Below are positions 1 through 11,000 of a stretch of 64,000 bases of DNA, piece by piece. Position numbers and translations under genes: made by a program. How positions within the stretch are numbered: the stretch's first letter is position 1; every line of letters begins with the position of its first letter. The notes below the pieces were generated by a model. The model was not told where the DNA came from. It worked only from the letters and a program-made list of their open reading frames with translations, and did not search any database. Origin of the DNA: Adineta vaga (lineage: Eukaryota > Rotifera); NCBI GenBank assembly GCA_021613535.1, contig CP075492.1, forward strand, positions 16,492,001-16,556,000. Reading direction: 5' to 3'.

Positions 1-1105
1 CTCAATGTAATATAGTTGTATATAGTATTCGATAAAATGCTGTTCTTATTAAGTTTGCTTTCTTCTACAAAAATTATATTTACTTCTCGCAGACTATTTT
101 TAAAGTCGATAAGACTTTTTTAGATTTCAATAAATATGCTACTCAGTTCTTTTGCATATGAATTTATGAGGGTGTGGATGGGTAAGGGTATGATTCCGTC
201 ACAGAATTCTGGAATCGAACGGAATTCTTGTATATAATCCCGATTAAAAATATTAAAGAAAATAATTTGATTCAATTTGTATAATATTTGTAAAAATTAA
301 AACATTAATATAGCATAAGGATCAAAGCAATGTTAGAATTATTTTAGAAATATAATGAAAACGACGTGTATACTTCGTTGTCTTAGTGTTTGCATTTGAT
401 GTTATGAATAGTTCAATCAATGAATACAAATATTAAATAATATGGACATAAAATACTTAGAACAACAGCCATATAGAAATTTAATCGACAAATATGAACA
501 CTTTTTTAATAGAGATCGTTTCATTAAAACCAAGAGTTAATATAATGTTTGTAATATTAATGTATAAATATGTTAAATTACTCATATAATATGATATAAA
601 AAATAGAATTAAAAAATATTTAAAAGAGAAATATAAGTGAGTAAAAATGAAGGATCTTTTATATTTTTATATTCTTTTTTTCTTGAAATGAAAGTCAGCT
701 TTTCTTGTCTAGATAATCAACATGGCTATATGCTTTTCTAAAAACTGATTATACAAAATTTGTTGTGTTACATTAATATTTTTAAACAGTACAAGAGAAA
801 ATATTTGTATTTTGTGGAACTCACATCTATTTTTCGCAGAAAAATAGTGAATGTAAGTTTTAATTTGAGATTTTGGCACACAATTTTATATGTACAATAT
901 TTAGTATATATTTACTACTTCATTATACAATTAGCATTGAAAAACCTTTACTTTCATACAGAGATAATATTACAGTGAAATATAGAATCAAATGATTCTA
1001 TATTAATATTTATTTAACATGTGAGTTGGACGTTTTAGTCCTGGCAAGCTTTTTTTATGTCATTGAAGACTGTAGTTCATCGGTGAATCATATATTGTGC
1101 ACTGT
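1..1105. other. AT-rich intergenic, no gene seen
   Basis: I see no supportable gene here. The only structure is a degenerate telomere-like arm at 168-190 (GAGGGTGTGGATGGG), followed by a patch rich in GATTCC/GGAATTC words at about 191-240. A 72-codon open frame at 760-978 is AT-rich and low in complexity, and I do not accept it as a gene. Confidence 0.5.
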
Positions 1106-1336
1106 TTATCCTCCATCATGAATACGTGTCATTACTCCAACTACATTCAATTTTTTGATGAGTTTAGACAATGTACTGAGACATACGATTGGCAAAAGAA
1201 GTGGAACTAAATAGACAACGAATATAATTATGTCAAGATGATCGACTATGAACGAAGGTATAAAACTAATTTGAATAAATTTTATTACCATTAACGGTAT
1301 AACCAGAATGCCAAGTAAATGGAAGAGATTATTCAA
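1106..1336 (-). CDS. small hydrophobic protein, doubtful
   Basis: An open frame of 76 codons would encode two or three hydrophobic segments (around residues 5-35 and 38-58) followed by a short basic tail. No family is recognised. No flanking exons with convincing splice sites were found. It could be an exon of a membrane protein or a chance frame in AT-rich DNA. It lies 80 bp from a telomere-like palindrome (1416-1490). Confidence 0.2.
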   Translation of the reverse strand: MNNLFHLLGILVIPLMVIKFIQISFIPSFIVDHLDIIIFVVYLVPLLLPIVCLSTLSKLIKKLNVVGVMTRIHDGG

Positions 1337-1415
1337 AGTTGAAAGATCATTTTACAATGATGAGATGCCTTTTCATAGCTCACATGGATAACAAGTAAGA
1401 CATTTGTAATTAATA

Positions 1416-1490
1416 TGGATGGGTGTGGATATAGATGTAGATACTAATAACACACCCACCACACCCTCATCGCACTCACACCCTCAAGTT
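1416..1490. repeat. telomere-motif palindrome (copy 1)
   Basis: The left arm GGATGGGTGTGGAT faces the right arms CACACCCACCACACCCTCA and CACACCCTCAAG, separated by an AT-rich centre. The right side is duplicated. It belongs to the dispersed family described in the findings. Confidence 0.7.
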
Positions 1491-1821
1491 TGACGACACA
1501 GTCTAATCAGACTGGAATTCTTTTCTCTCTTATCATTAGTGTCCTCTAATAAATTAATTTTTCTTTTTCTCTTCAACATTTTTCCTTTCGGTCTTTTCCC
1601 ATCACACCATAAATTATTACAAGTGGGTGCGGTTATGTATTTAATGAGAACATCCTCACCTTTTTATTTCGAAAATGAGTGTATATAATTCTTTCTTTTT
1701 ATCAGTTGATAAAGATGCAGCTATTAATATTGATGTTAAGCATGATATATAGACATTCATTGTTCATCATTTATAATACAACAAAAATTGCAAAATTAAT
1801 ATAAATACTTAATCATACATA

Positions 1822-2468
1822 TAGAGCGGGTAGACGATATTACATCACCGATTTCAATTTCTTTCAAAAAAGTCTTACTATCTTAGCATTCCTACATCTG
1901 TTTGAGTTTATTTTTTGATTGCGGAATAGAGCAAACATTTCTCTATCGATCTATGTAACTTTTAACTAAAAACACCAGAACACTACTGAGCACTGATCGA
2001 AACAAGAAGACCTCCCTCAAATTTTTTTCGTTTCTCCTCTCTTCCTAATCGCATCCTTGCAGCTATTTCTTTACCCTAAATACATCGCGATAAGCAAAAA
2101 ATGCACAGGATCGTTGGAAAAAACATGATTTCGACTGGAAAATTGTAACGTTTTAGATTAAAACTCACATCAATGAATTCGTCTCATCGAGCTCTATCCA
2201 TTTATGTAGTTTTTATTTCCATTAGACCTCATCTTCCTTGCTTTTTCTAGCATTTAGTCACATTTTTAGTGTGATGTAATTAAGTTTTGTAACATAATTT
2301 CATCACACCAGCAGTTCTCTCTTCCATATTTCATCACGTAATGCAAAATACATGGAAAATTATTCGCGATCAGAAAAAAAGATGTTGTTGCTACCCGAAG
2401 TACGGAATTTGAAGAAATGATCAATAGAAAAAAGATAGATTAAGTGAAGGGTCATGCGATTATATAGG
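1822..2468 (+). repeat. left terminal inverted repeat
   Basis: It matches the reverse complement of 5506-6118. Shared blocks include GACGATATTACATCAC, GATTGCGGAATAGAGCAAAC and GGGTCATGCGATTATATAGG. The match ends abruptly at about 2468. Small indels make this arm roughly 30 bp longer than its partner. Confidence 0.85.
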
Positions 2469-2673
2469 CGGAGTAAATTTTACCGCACTTCTAGTGCCAA
2501 CTTTTGCTCGATCAGACACGATGTTTTTCAATGATAGAAGCTAAAACAGACCTGTGAAAAAAAGGTTTTCTGAGAAACAATAAATAATTTATTTGAATTG
2601 AAATAATAACAGAAACACCAGATGAATAAGATTATACAAAAACAGAAAAAATTGAACAAAAAATTGATCGGAT

Positions 2674-4929
2674 CTAATTTGAATCACTATCAGTATGGTT
2701 CAGAATGGTATTGGTGATATCAATTACTGATTCAAGAGATTGATAGGCTGCTTCGGTTTCAGAATCAACAAGAGAATGAATCGATTGACTATTAGCATTG
2801 TTTTTCTTCGGTGGTCGCCCTCTTCGTTTAATGACGTTTTCGGTTGAGCCTGAAGCACCTATAATATCGAGTTCTTTTGTTGACGTTTTGGTTTTTTTCG
2901 GTTTTTTTTGCTGTTCATGTTGTTCCATCTTCATCAGAAATTCGTCATCAGTTATGTTCAGCCCTACGTTATTGTTCAATCTTCTACCACGTTGGGGTTT
3001 TGCTTGAGAATTCATTTTTTCCAATTCCTTTGAGCGTTGTGAAAATAAAGTATTTATTACATGACGAACCGCGACAATAGGCTTAGAAGAAATACGATCA
3101 GTAGAATCTAAATTTAAAATCAATAATCTTACTATCTGAAAGTTAGATTGATATTTACCATTTTCAGTCGAGATTCGAAATGACTTCCGAGCTGCTCGAG
3201 GTATTATTGAACTTCTTCTTTTTCGTGGTAAAGAATCAATTGACAAATCCAAAGGACATGATTGCAATGTTGTATACGAAAGAGAATCAGTTGTTTGTGC
3301 TGGTTCATCTACTTGACCAACTAATACTGGTTGCAAAGGTGTGATTTGATCATATCCATATGGAATAGAAGATAAATCCAATGAATCAATATTCATAGAA
3401 ACATCGATGGATGCCGTACCACCCACGCCAACTGAATTTGAAGGAGTAGAAGAAGCTAATGTTGTGGTTGACGATGAGTTTGGCGATGTGTTAGCTATCA
3501 AACAAGGTTGAAGGATATTAGTTGGAGGAGATAAAACACTGGATGTTTTTGGTGATGCAGCTGTGGTGTTTAAAGCTACCTTTTCACGCATAGCCTGATC
3601 ATTAAACGGCCAAATACCTGCATGAATTACAAATATTACTAATTGGGAGAAGATTAAATTATGTTACCTGAACGTGCAAAGGAAGAAACGATTCGAGCAG
3701 ATGAGAATGCCGCTTTATCGACAAATAGTTTCTTCATTAATCCAGGAAAGTCACTGTTTTTTATGGATTTGTGACCATCTTTAAAATGATTTGACACCAA
3801 CTTTGACCAGTCTTGTTTCACTGAGCCGAAAACAACGACATCAAGCGGTTGGAGTGCATGTGTTGAATGGCTTGGCAACATCAAACATATAATATCGTTA
3901 GATCTTAACAAGTTTAAGATTCGAAGGCTTATATGAGACGTGTGACCATCTATCACCAAAAGAAGCGGTCGATTTATATGTGCTGTTGCAGGTATAAAGA
4001 TGTTTTCAAGCCAAAATTCGTACATTGATGTATTGACCCAACCCTTCAAATGAAAATCGCAAAGAAAGCAATTTTGAAACAGAAAGTTGAAAAACGATCC
4101 TTAAAATCATTTATAACCATTCTCCATTCGATCATTCATATTTATGAGGAAGGTTTCTTAACTTACTTTTTTAGTAATTCCGTACTGAGTACCAGTTGGA
4201 CCTCCTTTGCACCACGTATTCATAAGATTGTTGCCAGCATAGAGAATAAATGGTGGTAAAACCTTTCCATCGGCACTAACACAAATGAGCGCTGTTTTGA
4301 AATCTTTGCCACCTCCACCATTACTTTCGAAAACATGCCGACAACTAGAATTGACTATAACCCATTTAGCTAAAAATAAAAGCAATAATTCGATAGATAC
4401 ACAATTTTGATTTATTACCTTTGGTTTTATCTGAAAAACCTGTTTCGTCTGCATTAAAAATCTGGCTTGGTTTGTCAAAGAGATTGTGTTTAACCATAAC
4501 AGCTTTAAGTGTGGCAAACCATCCTTCTCGATTTGCTTCCGTAAATGAATCTGCACGTGATCGTTCAAGTTTTTGTTGCTTCTTCCATACAATATCTTGA
4601 GCATGACGATTAACGAAACGACTTAACCACTTATATCCCGGTTTTACTTTAATATTTAATGATTGAAAAAAATCCACTGCAAGATCAAGAGCAACTTCTT
4701 TGGTGACACTAAAACCATAATCAGGAAGAAGCTTCAACAAGGAGACAAGATGATCTTCTTGAAGTGACGTTAAAAACGACGGGCGACCTGCACGAATATT
4801 CAAATTTCTTCGATGACGGTGTTGACGTATTGTACTAGCAGGAATATTGAATTTAATTGCAGCTGCTTTCGAATCAAGATCACTTGTAACAGCATCGATA
4901 AGCTTTTGACGTTCATACTTTTTCGACAT
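2674..4929 (-). CDS. pogo-like transposase, four exons
   Basis: The spliced gene is complement(2674..3617, 3668..4043, 4167..4369, 4419..4929), giving 678 codons including the stop, with all junctions GT-AG and in frame. Residues 1-60 form a psq-type helix-turn-helix (KLIDAVTSDLDSKAAAIKF...STIRQHR), followed by a CENP-B-like second DNA-binding region. The DDE_1 catalytic core shows the three acidic positions: NADETGF (first Asp, exon 1), VIDGHTSH (second, exon 3) and QPLDVVVFG (third, exon 3). The last exon opens with GIWPFN, usual after this core. It continues as a Ser/Thr-rich tail with a basic AT-hook-like KRRGRPPKK near the end. Cut-and-paste transposition is the family function. The start at 4929 fits the typical MSKKYERQKL opening. 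No inactivating lesion is visible. Confidence 0.88.
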
Positions 4930-5505
4930 ATTGATAGTACTTCTTAGATTTCTGATGAAGATTCACAGTAGAAATATGAATATTTGATTCGAATGAAATC
5001 GATCTTTTATACGTCATGATGATATGTATCTAGACGATATCTTAGACGTCGAAAAGAGAATGCATTTATACGAGATATCTATTATAGAGACCTAGAAATA
5101 CTATATAAACACTAAGATAGTACCTCGATAAGATAGTATAATCATAAGAAGACATAATAGTTAGATTCAGGGTTGAATTATAGTCTGATCGACCGATAGA
5201 ACCATCACAAAATGTTCTTCACGATGCATACACTGAAGAATCGAAACAAACTTCTCCATATAAACATTTATAATCCAATCTTATCTTAAGCTGATTATGA
5301 ACTTGTAAATGAACGTTAATGATAATTAGATCTATCAATTAAAGGGTCTGGAACAAATAGGTGCTTGTTTTGTTCACATATTTTCTCTTAATTAATCTAT
5401 GTTTTTACAGAAAAAATGACAACAGTTGTGCGAGGGTACATACACGAAATGCATAGCTTTGTGAGGACTAATTCGAGGAATAGATAAGGGAAAACTCATA
5501 TCCCA
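4930..5505. other. transposon 5' flank inside the element
   Basis: This is the non-coding interior of the transposon between the transposase start and the right TIR. It is AT-rich and should carry the transposase promoter, but no convincing core element stands out. The region 5015-5160 is dense in GATATC/TAGATAGT-type words that form small imperfect inverted repeats. Confidence 0.5.
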
Positions 5506-6118
5506 CCTATATAATCGCATGACCCTTCACTTAATCTATCTTTTTTCTATTGATCATTTCTTCAAATTCCGTACTTCGGGTAGCAACAACATCTTTTTTT
5601 CTGATCGCGAATAATTTTCCATGTATTTTGCATTACGTGTTGAAATATGGAAGAGAGAATTGCTGATGTGATGAAATTATGTTACAAAACTTAACTACAT
5701 CACACCAAAAATGTGACTAAATGCTAGAAAAAGCAGGGAAGATGAAGTCTGATGGAAATAAAAACTACATAAACGGACAGAGCTCGATGAGACGAATTCA
5801 TTGATGTGATTTATTTTTAGAAACGTCACAATTTTCGAGTCGAAATCGTGTTTTTTCGAACGGTCCTATGTATTTTTGCTGGAAAGATGCAATTAGGAAG
5901 AGAGGAGAAACGAAAGAAATTTGAGGAAGGTCTTCTTGTTTCGATCAGTGCTCAGTGGTGTTCTGGTGTTTTTAGTTAAAAGTTACATAGATCGATAGAG
6001 AAATGTTTGCTCTATTCCGCAATCAAAAAATGAGCTCAAACAGATGCATAGAAGTCGAAACATCAACGGTTCATTACGAGAGTAAAAAATCGTGATGTAA
6101 TATCGTCCACCCACTCTA
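5506..6118 (-). repeat. right terminal inverted repeat
   Basis: It is the inverted partner of 1822-2468, with strong matching across most of its length and scattered substitutions and indels, for example around 5870 and 6060. The outer end is CCACTCTA followed by AATATTT. Confidence 0.85.
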
Positions 6119-7012
6119 AATATTTCTTCTGATCATCTACTACGTCAACGTCATCACTATCGTTTCCTTCTGCCAGCATATGATAATTTGATTAAGATAC
6201 TTTCATTTTCGGCTACTAAACACTTTGTTATGCAGAATCTATCACGTCTGCACTTGTTCTGTTCTTATTTAGTATGTAAGTAAACATAATTATGATAAGA
6301 AAGAAATAAGATAAAAGAAGAAGAATGATAACACACTTCAATCTATAATTTCAGTTTGTACCACATTTTTTTGTGAGATTAACACTACGTGTACATTTTA
6401 ATTTTTCCCCACCATATTCATGCCGATATAAGGATGATGTTATAGTCCTTTCATAGTGAAAAGAACAACTTTTTGAATACATTTAGCTGTATATTCGAAT
6501 CAAAGTAAATTGTTCTAATCGTTGTTTTCTATTCTATGTGGCACAACTGATAACTGTGGTACCTTTTTCAGTTCTTCTTTTATGAATATTATATTGTACA
6601 AATTCCACATTTCCTCTATTTTAAGGAAATATTCTCAAATAATTCAGAGCCTAATATTGTTCTTCATCATTATCTTTTAAAATACATTGAAATCAAGAAT
6701 TAATGGTAATTTGTTTTTCTCTATTTAAAATAGCATATTATGGAATCAGCGGATAATTCATCAAATTCTCAACTGAAAACACTTCGAAGTACACACATTT
6801 ATTCCATACCTTTTGCATTCGTAAGTATATCGATTTGAATCCATCATTGAAAAGAGTTTGTAGAAGCAATGCAAAGTTTGAATATTTTGAAAAATTAGTA
6901 TTTCTTATCTTTATTTTCTTCAATAACATTATTGTATAGTCATGTTCTCGTCTATACACCTTCAAATTACATATTTAAATAAAAAATTTTATTTTAAATA
7001 TGTCTTGTTGAG
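6119..7012. other. intergenic, possible upstream exons
   Basis: No gene is supported. Upstream exons of the membrane protein at 7013-7583 could lie here, but I cannot place them. The 75-codon minus-strand frame at 6738-6965 has no recognisable content. Confidence 0.4.
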
Positions 7013-7583
7013 ATTTTGTCTGTGCTCCTTGCTGTTGGTTACGTCTGCTCCTTACACCGTTATGATCGATCAGGCACAATACAAAATGAAGTTTTGACTG
7101 CGATTTATATCACTGTAATTACGATAAAAGGTAAATAAATAATATTGCAAATTTAATATATACAAACGTGGTTTATAAAATTAGTCGTCGTATCAATTCT
7201 ATTTGTGGCCGCTTTTCTTCTCATAATCATGAGACATGTACTAATCGGCGTTTTGATGGTAACTTTTTCATATTTTATCATCGATAATCATTTGCTTTTT
7301 GTTCTATTTCAGTACTGGTGGATCGTATTCATTGATTATATATGTAATGTAGTTTTTAATTTAATCTTTACTATTGCACTAAATTTACTTGATGTTTCCT
7401 TCATGATTGCAATTCTTGTTTTTATCTTTATATCAATTTGCTGTATCACCCCGGTAAGAGTATTTTAGTTTTTATCCGAATGACGTCAGTCTTTTTTTTA
7501 TACAGATTTACGCGTTTCATAAACTGCATACAACATACAGAATGTTTTTTTCAACAACCAACAAACGTTTAATTGATCCATAA
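7013..7583 (+). CDS. multipass membrane protein, 3' exons
   Basis: Four exons are visible: 7013-7130, 7185-7258, 7313-7453 and 7506-7583. Each is separated by a 50-55 bp GT-AG intron, and the phases are consistent throughout. The product is mostly hydrophobic, with about four membrane spans: one in the first exon (SVLLAVGYVC and ITVITI), one in VSILFVAAFLLIIM, and two from YWWIVFIDY through ISICCITP. A short basic tail ends in KRLIDP. The topology suggests a small tetraspan-type protein, but no family is recognised. The 5' end is not found; an acceptor AG sits at 7011-7012. It converges on the PKS, with a telomere-motif palindrome between the two 3' ends. Confidence 0.55.
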
Positions 7584-7905
7584 TTACACATATAACTTTG
7601 TTGTTATATATCATTCCGAATTTTTAAATATACTGCGCTTGTGTGAAGAACATTTTCGAGTATTGATTAAATAAATAATTATGCATGTTCGTCTTTTTGA
7701 ACTATCTGTAAATTTTTGGAAACAAGTGTGGGACGAGTTGAACTATATACATATATTTATACGTATCGTCCCCCAATACTCTATTAGATTGTATGAAATA
7801 TAGTGTGAAATCAAGAAAATTTACCGTCCTATGCTGATATATTACAAAGATCGCTCGAGTACTCTGTTAAATACTCGAGACTGTTTGCAGCGCAAAACTA
7901 GAGAA

Positions 7906-7970
7906 GAGTGGGTGTGGGTGGGTGAAGGAGAGAAACCTTGACCCTCACCCACACCTTCATTCACACTCTT
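7906..7970. repeat. telomere-motif palindrome (copy 2)
   Basis: The left arm GAGTGGGTGTGGGTGGGTG pairs with the right arm CACCCACACCTTCATTCACACTC around a GGAGAGAAACCTTGA centre. It lies between two convergent 3' ends, about 320 bp past the membrane-protein stop and 120 bp past the PKS stop. Confidence 0.8.
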
Positions 7971-8091
7971 ATGTGCCTACCTGGACAAGAATTCTGTTCG
8001 AATATAACTCTTTATTTCTGGTATAATATTAAAGCATATGCGAGCTAATTGTGAAAAAAAAACAATTCAGCATAATCAGAAGCATGGTTCA

Positions 8092-11000
8092 TTAATGATG
8101 AGTAATGCCTGCTTTTGTGTATTGTTTCATTTGTTGCACTATTGCTTGCACAATATATGCACTTTCGTTGTCAATGGATATCAATGAATAGGGGCCGCGA
8201 GGCTGCAATCGACGTATCTGAGCTATTGTTTTGTGTATACAAGTCTGCATGTTCGACTTATCATCTGAAGCATGAAGAATATAAACAGTTGATGTATTGT
8301 TTGCAGCCTTTTTAACAAACTCAGTGTCGACAGTAGTGCTCGTAGAGATACAAAATACCGTCGACTCACTATTTTTGACAGGATAGCTACTTAGGACTCC
8401 TTCCATGCCACTGTAAGATAGCACTTCATTTGTTGTAGAAGCTATCGAGACTAACTCAGTTGGTGTTAGCTTTTTCACGTCGACGGATGCCGTAGTCTCT
8501 GTGGTGGGTATCGATACAAGGCGTTCTTTCAGTTTGCTATGCAATTGACTAGCAATCTGTTGGATGGATATCCCTTGGAAAATATCGGCTAGCGGCACAA
8601 TCACACCCCATTCTTGTGCAAGCCAATTGTAGAGTGAAACAGCAACTAGTGAGTCCATACCGTACGAGAGCAGCGAACGGTTCACATGAATTCGATCGAT
8701 GTTCGACATGCCTAAAAGTCGCATCACTGCTATTCGAGTACGTTCAACAATGACATCAATATCCATCACTAATTGATCATCTGAGCCATTTCCTATTATC
8801 TGACAACCGTCCATCTCGTTCACCTGCTGCTCGATAATATCTGCTAGTTGTTGATTTGGCAAATGATCTTTGTTGGCACTCAGCACCTGCCAGTCGACGG
8901 CAAAAATAACTGACGATGGGCAACTTATTTGTGCGACAAAAAGTCTCTCGACCACTTCAAACGTAGCTAATGTAGGCAACGTCTCAAAGCCTTGAGCGGA
9001 GTATAAACTCGTCAGCTGATCTCGTTGTCGATGAAACATGCCTGCTCCACTCACGGCCGGTAAACCAACTGATAGAGCGGGCAACTGAAGTTGTTCACAA
9101 CGATAGCGTGCGAGTGCTTCGAAAAACTCATTTCCTGCATTGTAGCCGCTCGAACCAGGATCGATCAGATGATTTCGAATCGATGAAAACATAACGAAGA
9201 AATGTAGAGGCACGCGAGCAATTTGCGACGCTTGATGAAGGTTCCAACCCCCGCGCACTTTTGGTCCCATGACGTGTGCAAGTGTTTCTGGGATGAGGTT
9301 ATCCAATAGTTTGTCATCTGATATGACGGCACTATGAATGATGCCACGCACTGGGTACGGTGTTGTACTCAGACATTCGATGAGTTCGAGTACTTCCTTA
9401 AAATGAGTCACATCGACTTGCGCCACATCAACAGACGCATTGTGTTCGGCTTGTACTTGTTTGAGTCGAATCCAGTCGTTGAACTGTGGATTAGCCTCGG
9501 TGTTTTCAAATTGTGCTTGGGAGCGACGACTCATCAGAACAATCCGCTTGACACCTCGTTTTTCTATCATCCAGCGAGATATTGTTAATCCTAGACCACC
9601 AAAACCACCCGAAACAAGAACTGTTCCACTATCGCATACCAAAGATGGAAACATCGTTCCTAAAAAACGTAATGATACCAATGGTTACTTTAGTCTGAAA
9701 CAAAATTCAAAAGCACAAATTTGCTTCAACTTTTGCCCTTAACTATAGATATTATATATACTGTACCTTCTTGTTGTTTTTGAGTCTTCTGTATATTGGA
9801 TACGTTTTCGTTGACAACGATAGGCTTATCGGAAACGGCGATGCGAACTACCATTTTCCCCATAGACTGGCCAAGACCGCATTGTGTAAATGCATCGATG
9901 ACTTCAGATGGCTCAAAAATCGTCAAGGGTTCGATGACTTTGAAAAGACCTTTTTGATAATGATCTATGATATCGTCGATCATTTCATGAATGGTATTCG
10001 GTTCATCACGCGCATGCAAGACCAAATCAATGACATGTAAATTGCAATCTTCCCGTAGATCGAACAGCGACAGGCTACTCCTACCGAATACATCTCGTTT
10101 ACCCAATTCAATAAAATGACCGTGCGGTGCAAGCAGTTTAATAGATTCTTGAAGAAGTGGACCCGAAAGTGAGTTGACGACGACGTTTATACCATTCGGA
10201 AAGAGAGAACGTATTTCATTAACAAAGGATAGATCACGGCTATTGAATACGTGCTTAATTCCATAATATTCCTGAAGAAAATGTCGCTTTTCATCGTTAC
10301 CTGCCGTGGCGATTATCTCGGCTCCGACTCTTTGGCAGTACTGAATGCAAGCCTGGCCGGTGGCACCTGTGGCAGCATGGATAAGAACAATCTGGTTACG
10401 CTTCAGTTGAATGCGGTGTTTAAGTGAAAGGAGAGCTGTTAGAAATGCAGTGGGTAACGTGGCTAACTGTTCGTCTGACATCAAGCACTGATCAGGAACA
10501 CATGAAGCGTGCAGCGCGTTGACAACAATATGAGAATGGAAGGTACCTGAGAAGCCTAAACCAACAACACGATCTCCAGTCTTGAGATGGCTGGAATCGG
10601 AGCGAACAACGATGCCCGTGAAATCAGAACCGAGACTACTATCGCGATCTATCAGTGGTTGATCTCTGTCCAATTGTGCAAATTGGCGTGTATGCGGATA
10701 TAGACCTCGCGCTTTGAGAACGTCACGAAAGTTGAGACCCACGCAGCTGACACGGACTAGAATTTCGTTGGGCAGTAAATTGTCGATCAAAGGTGACTCT
10801 TGGATCCAAGAAAGATCGGCCACGAAACGAGATGGTGCTACTTGTAGCTGAAATGGATTTACGTCGGCTTCATTTCGAGGTATGATGGTAGTTTTCACTG
10901 GCGTTAATAATTCCTCGTTCCTTTGTGTTTGAAATAGTTCATAATGCCATTGAAAACGCTGGATGGTATTATCTACGCCTTGACAAAGGGCAATTTCATC

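Larger units (their letters stand above)
1822..6118. mobile_element. pogo-like DNA transposon with long TIRs
   Basis: The element is bounded by long inverted repeats (1822-2468 and 5506-6118) and contains one spliced transposase gene on the minus strand. The outermost inverted bases read TAGAG(C/T)GGGT(A/G)GACGATATTA at both ends and lie in TA-rich sequence, consistent with a TA target site as in Tc1/mariner elements. The transposase has the HTH-DDE_1 architecture of the pogo/Tigger group. Pogo elements usually have TIRs of tens of bases, so these arms of more than 600 bp are unusual. The gene is open from start to stop after splicing, so the copy may be autonomous. The arms have diverged by substitutions and small indels, so it is not brand new. 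Confidence 0.85.

Noticed and set aside
760-978. 72-codon plus-strand frame
   Set aside because: Low complexity, with only Tyr/Ile/Phe-rich AT-driven content and no neighbouring exons.
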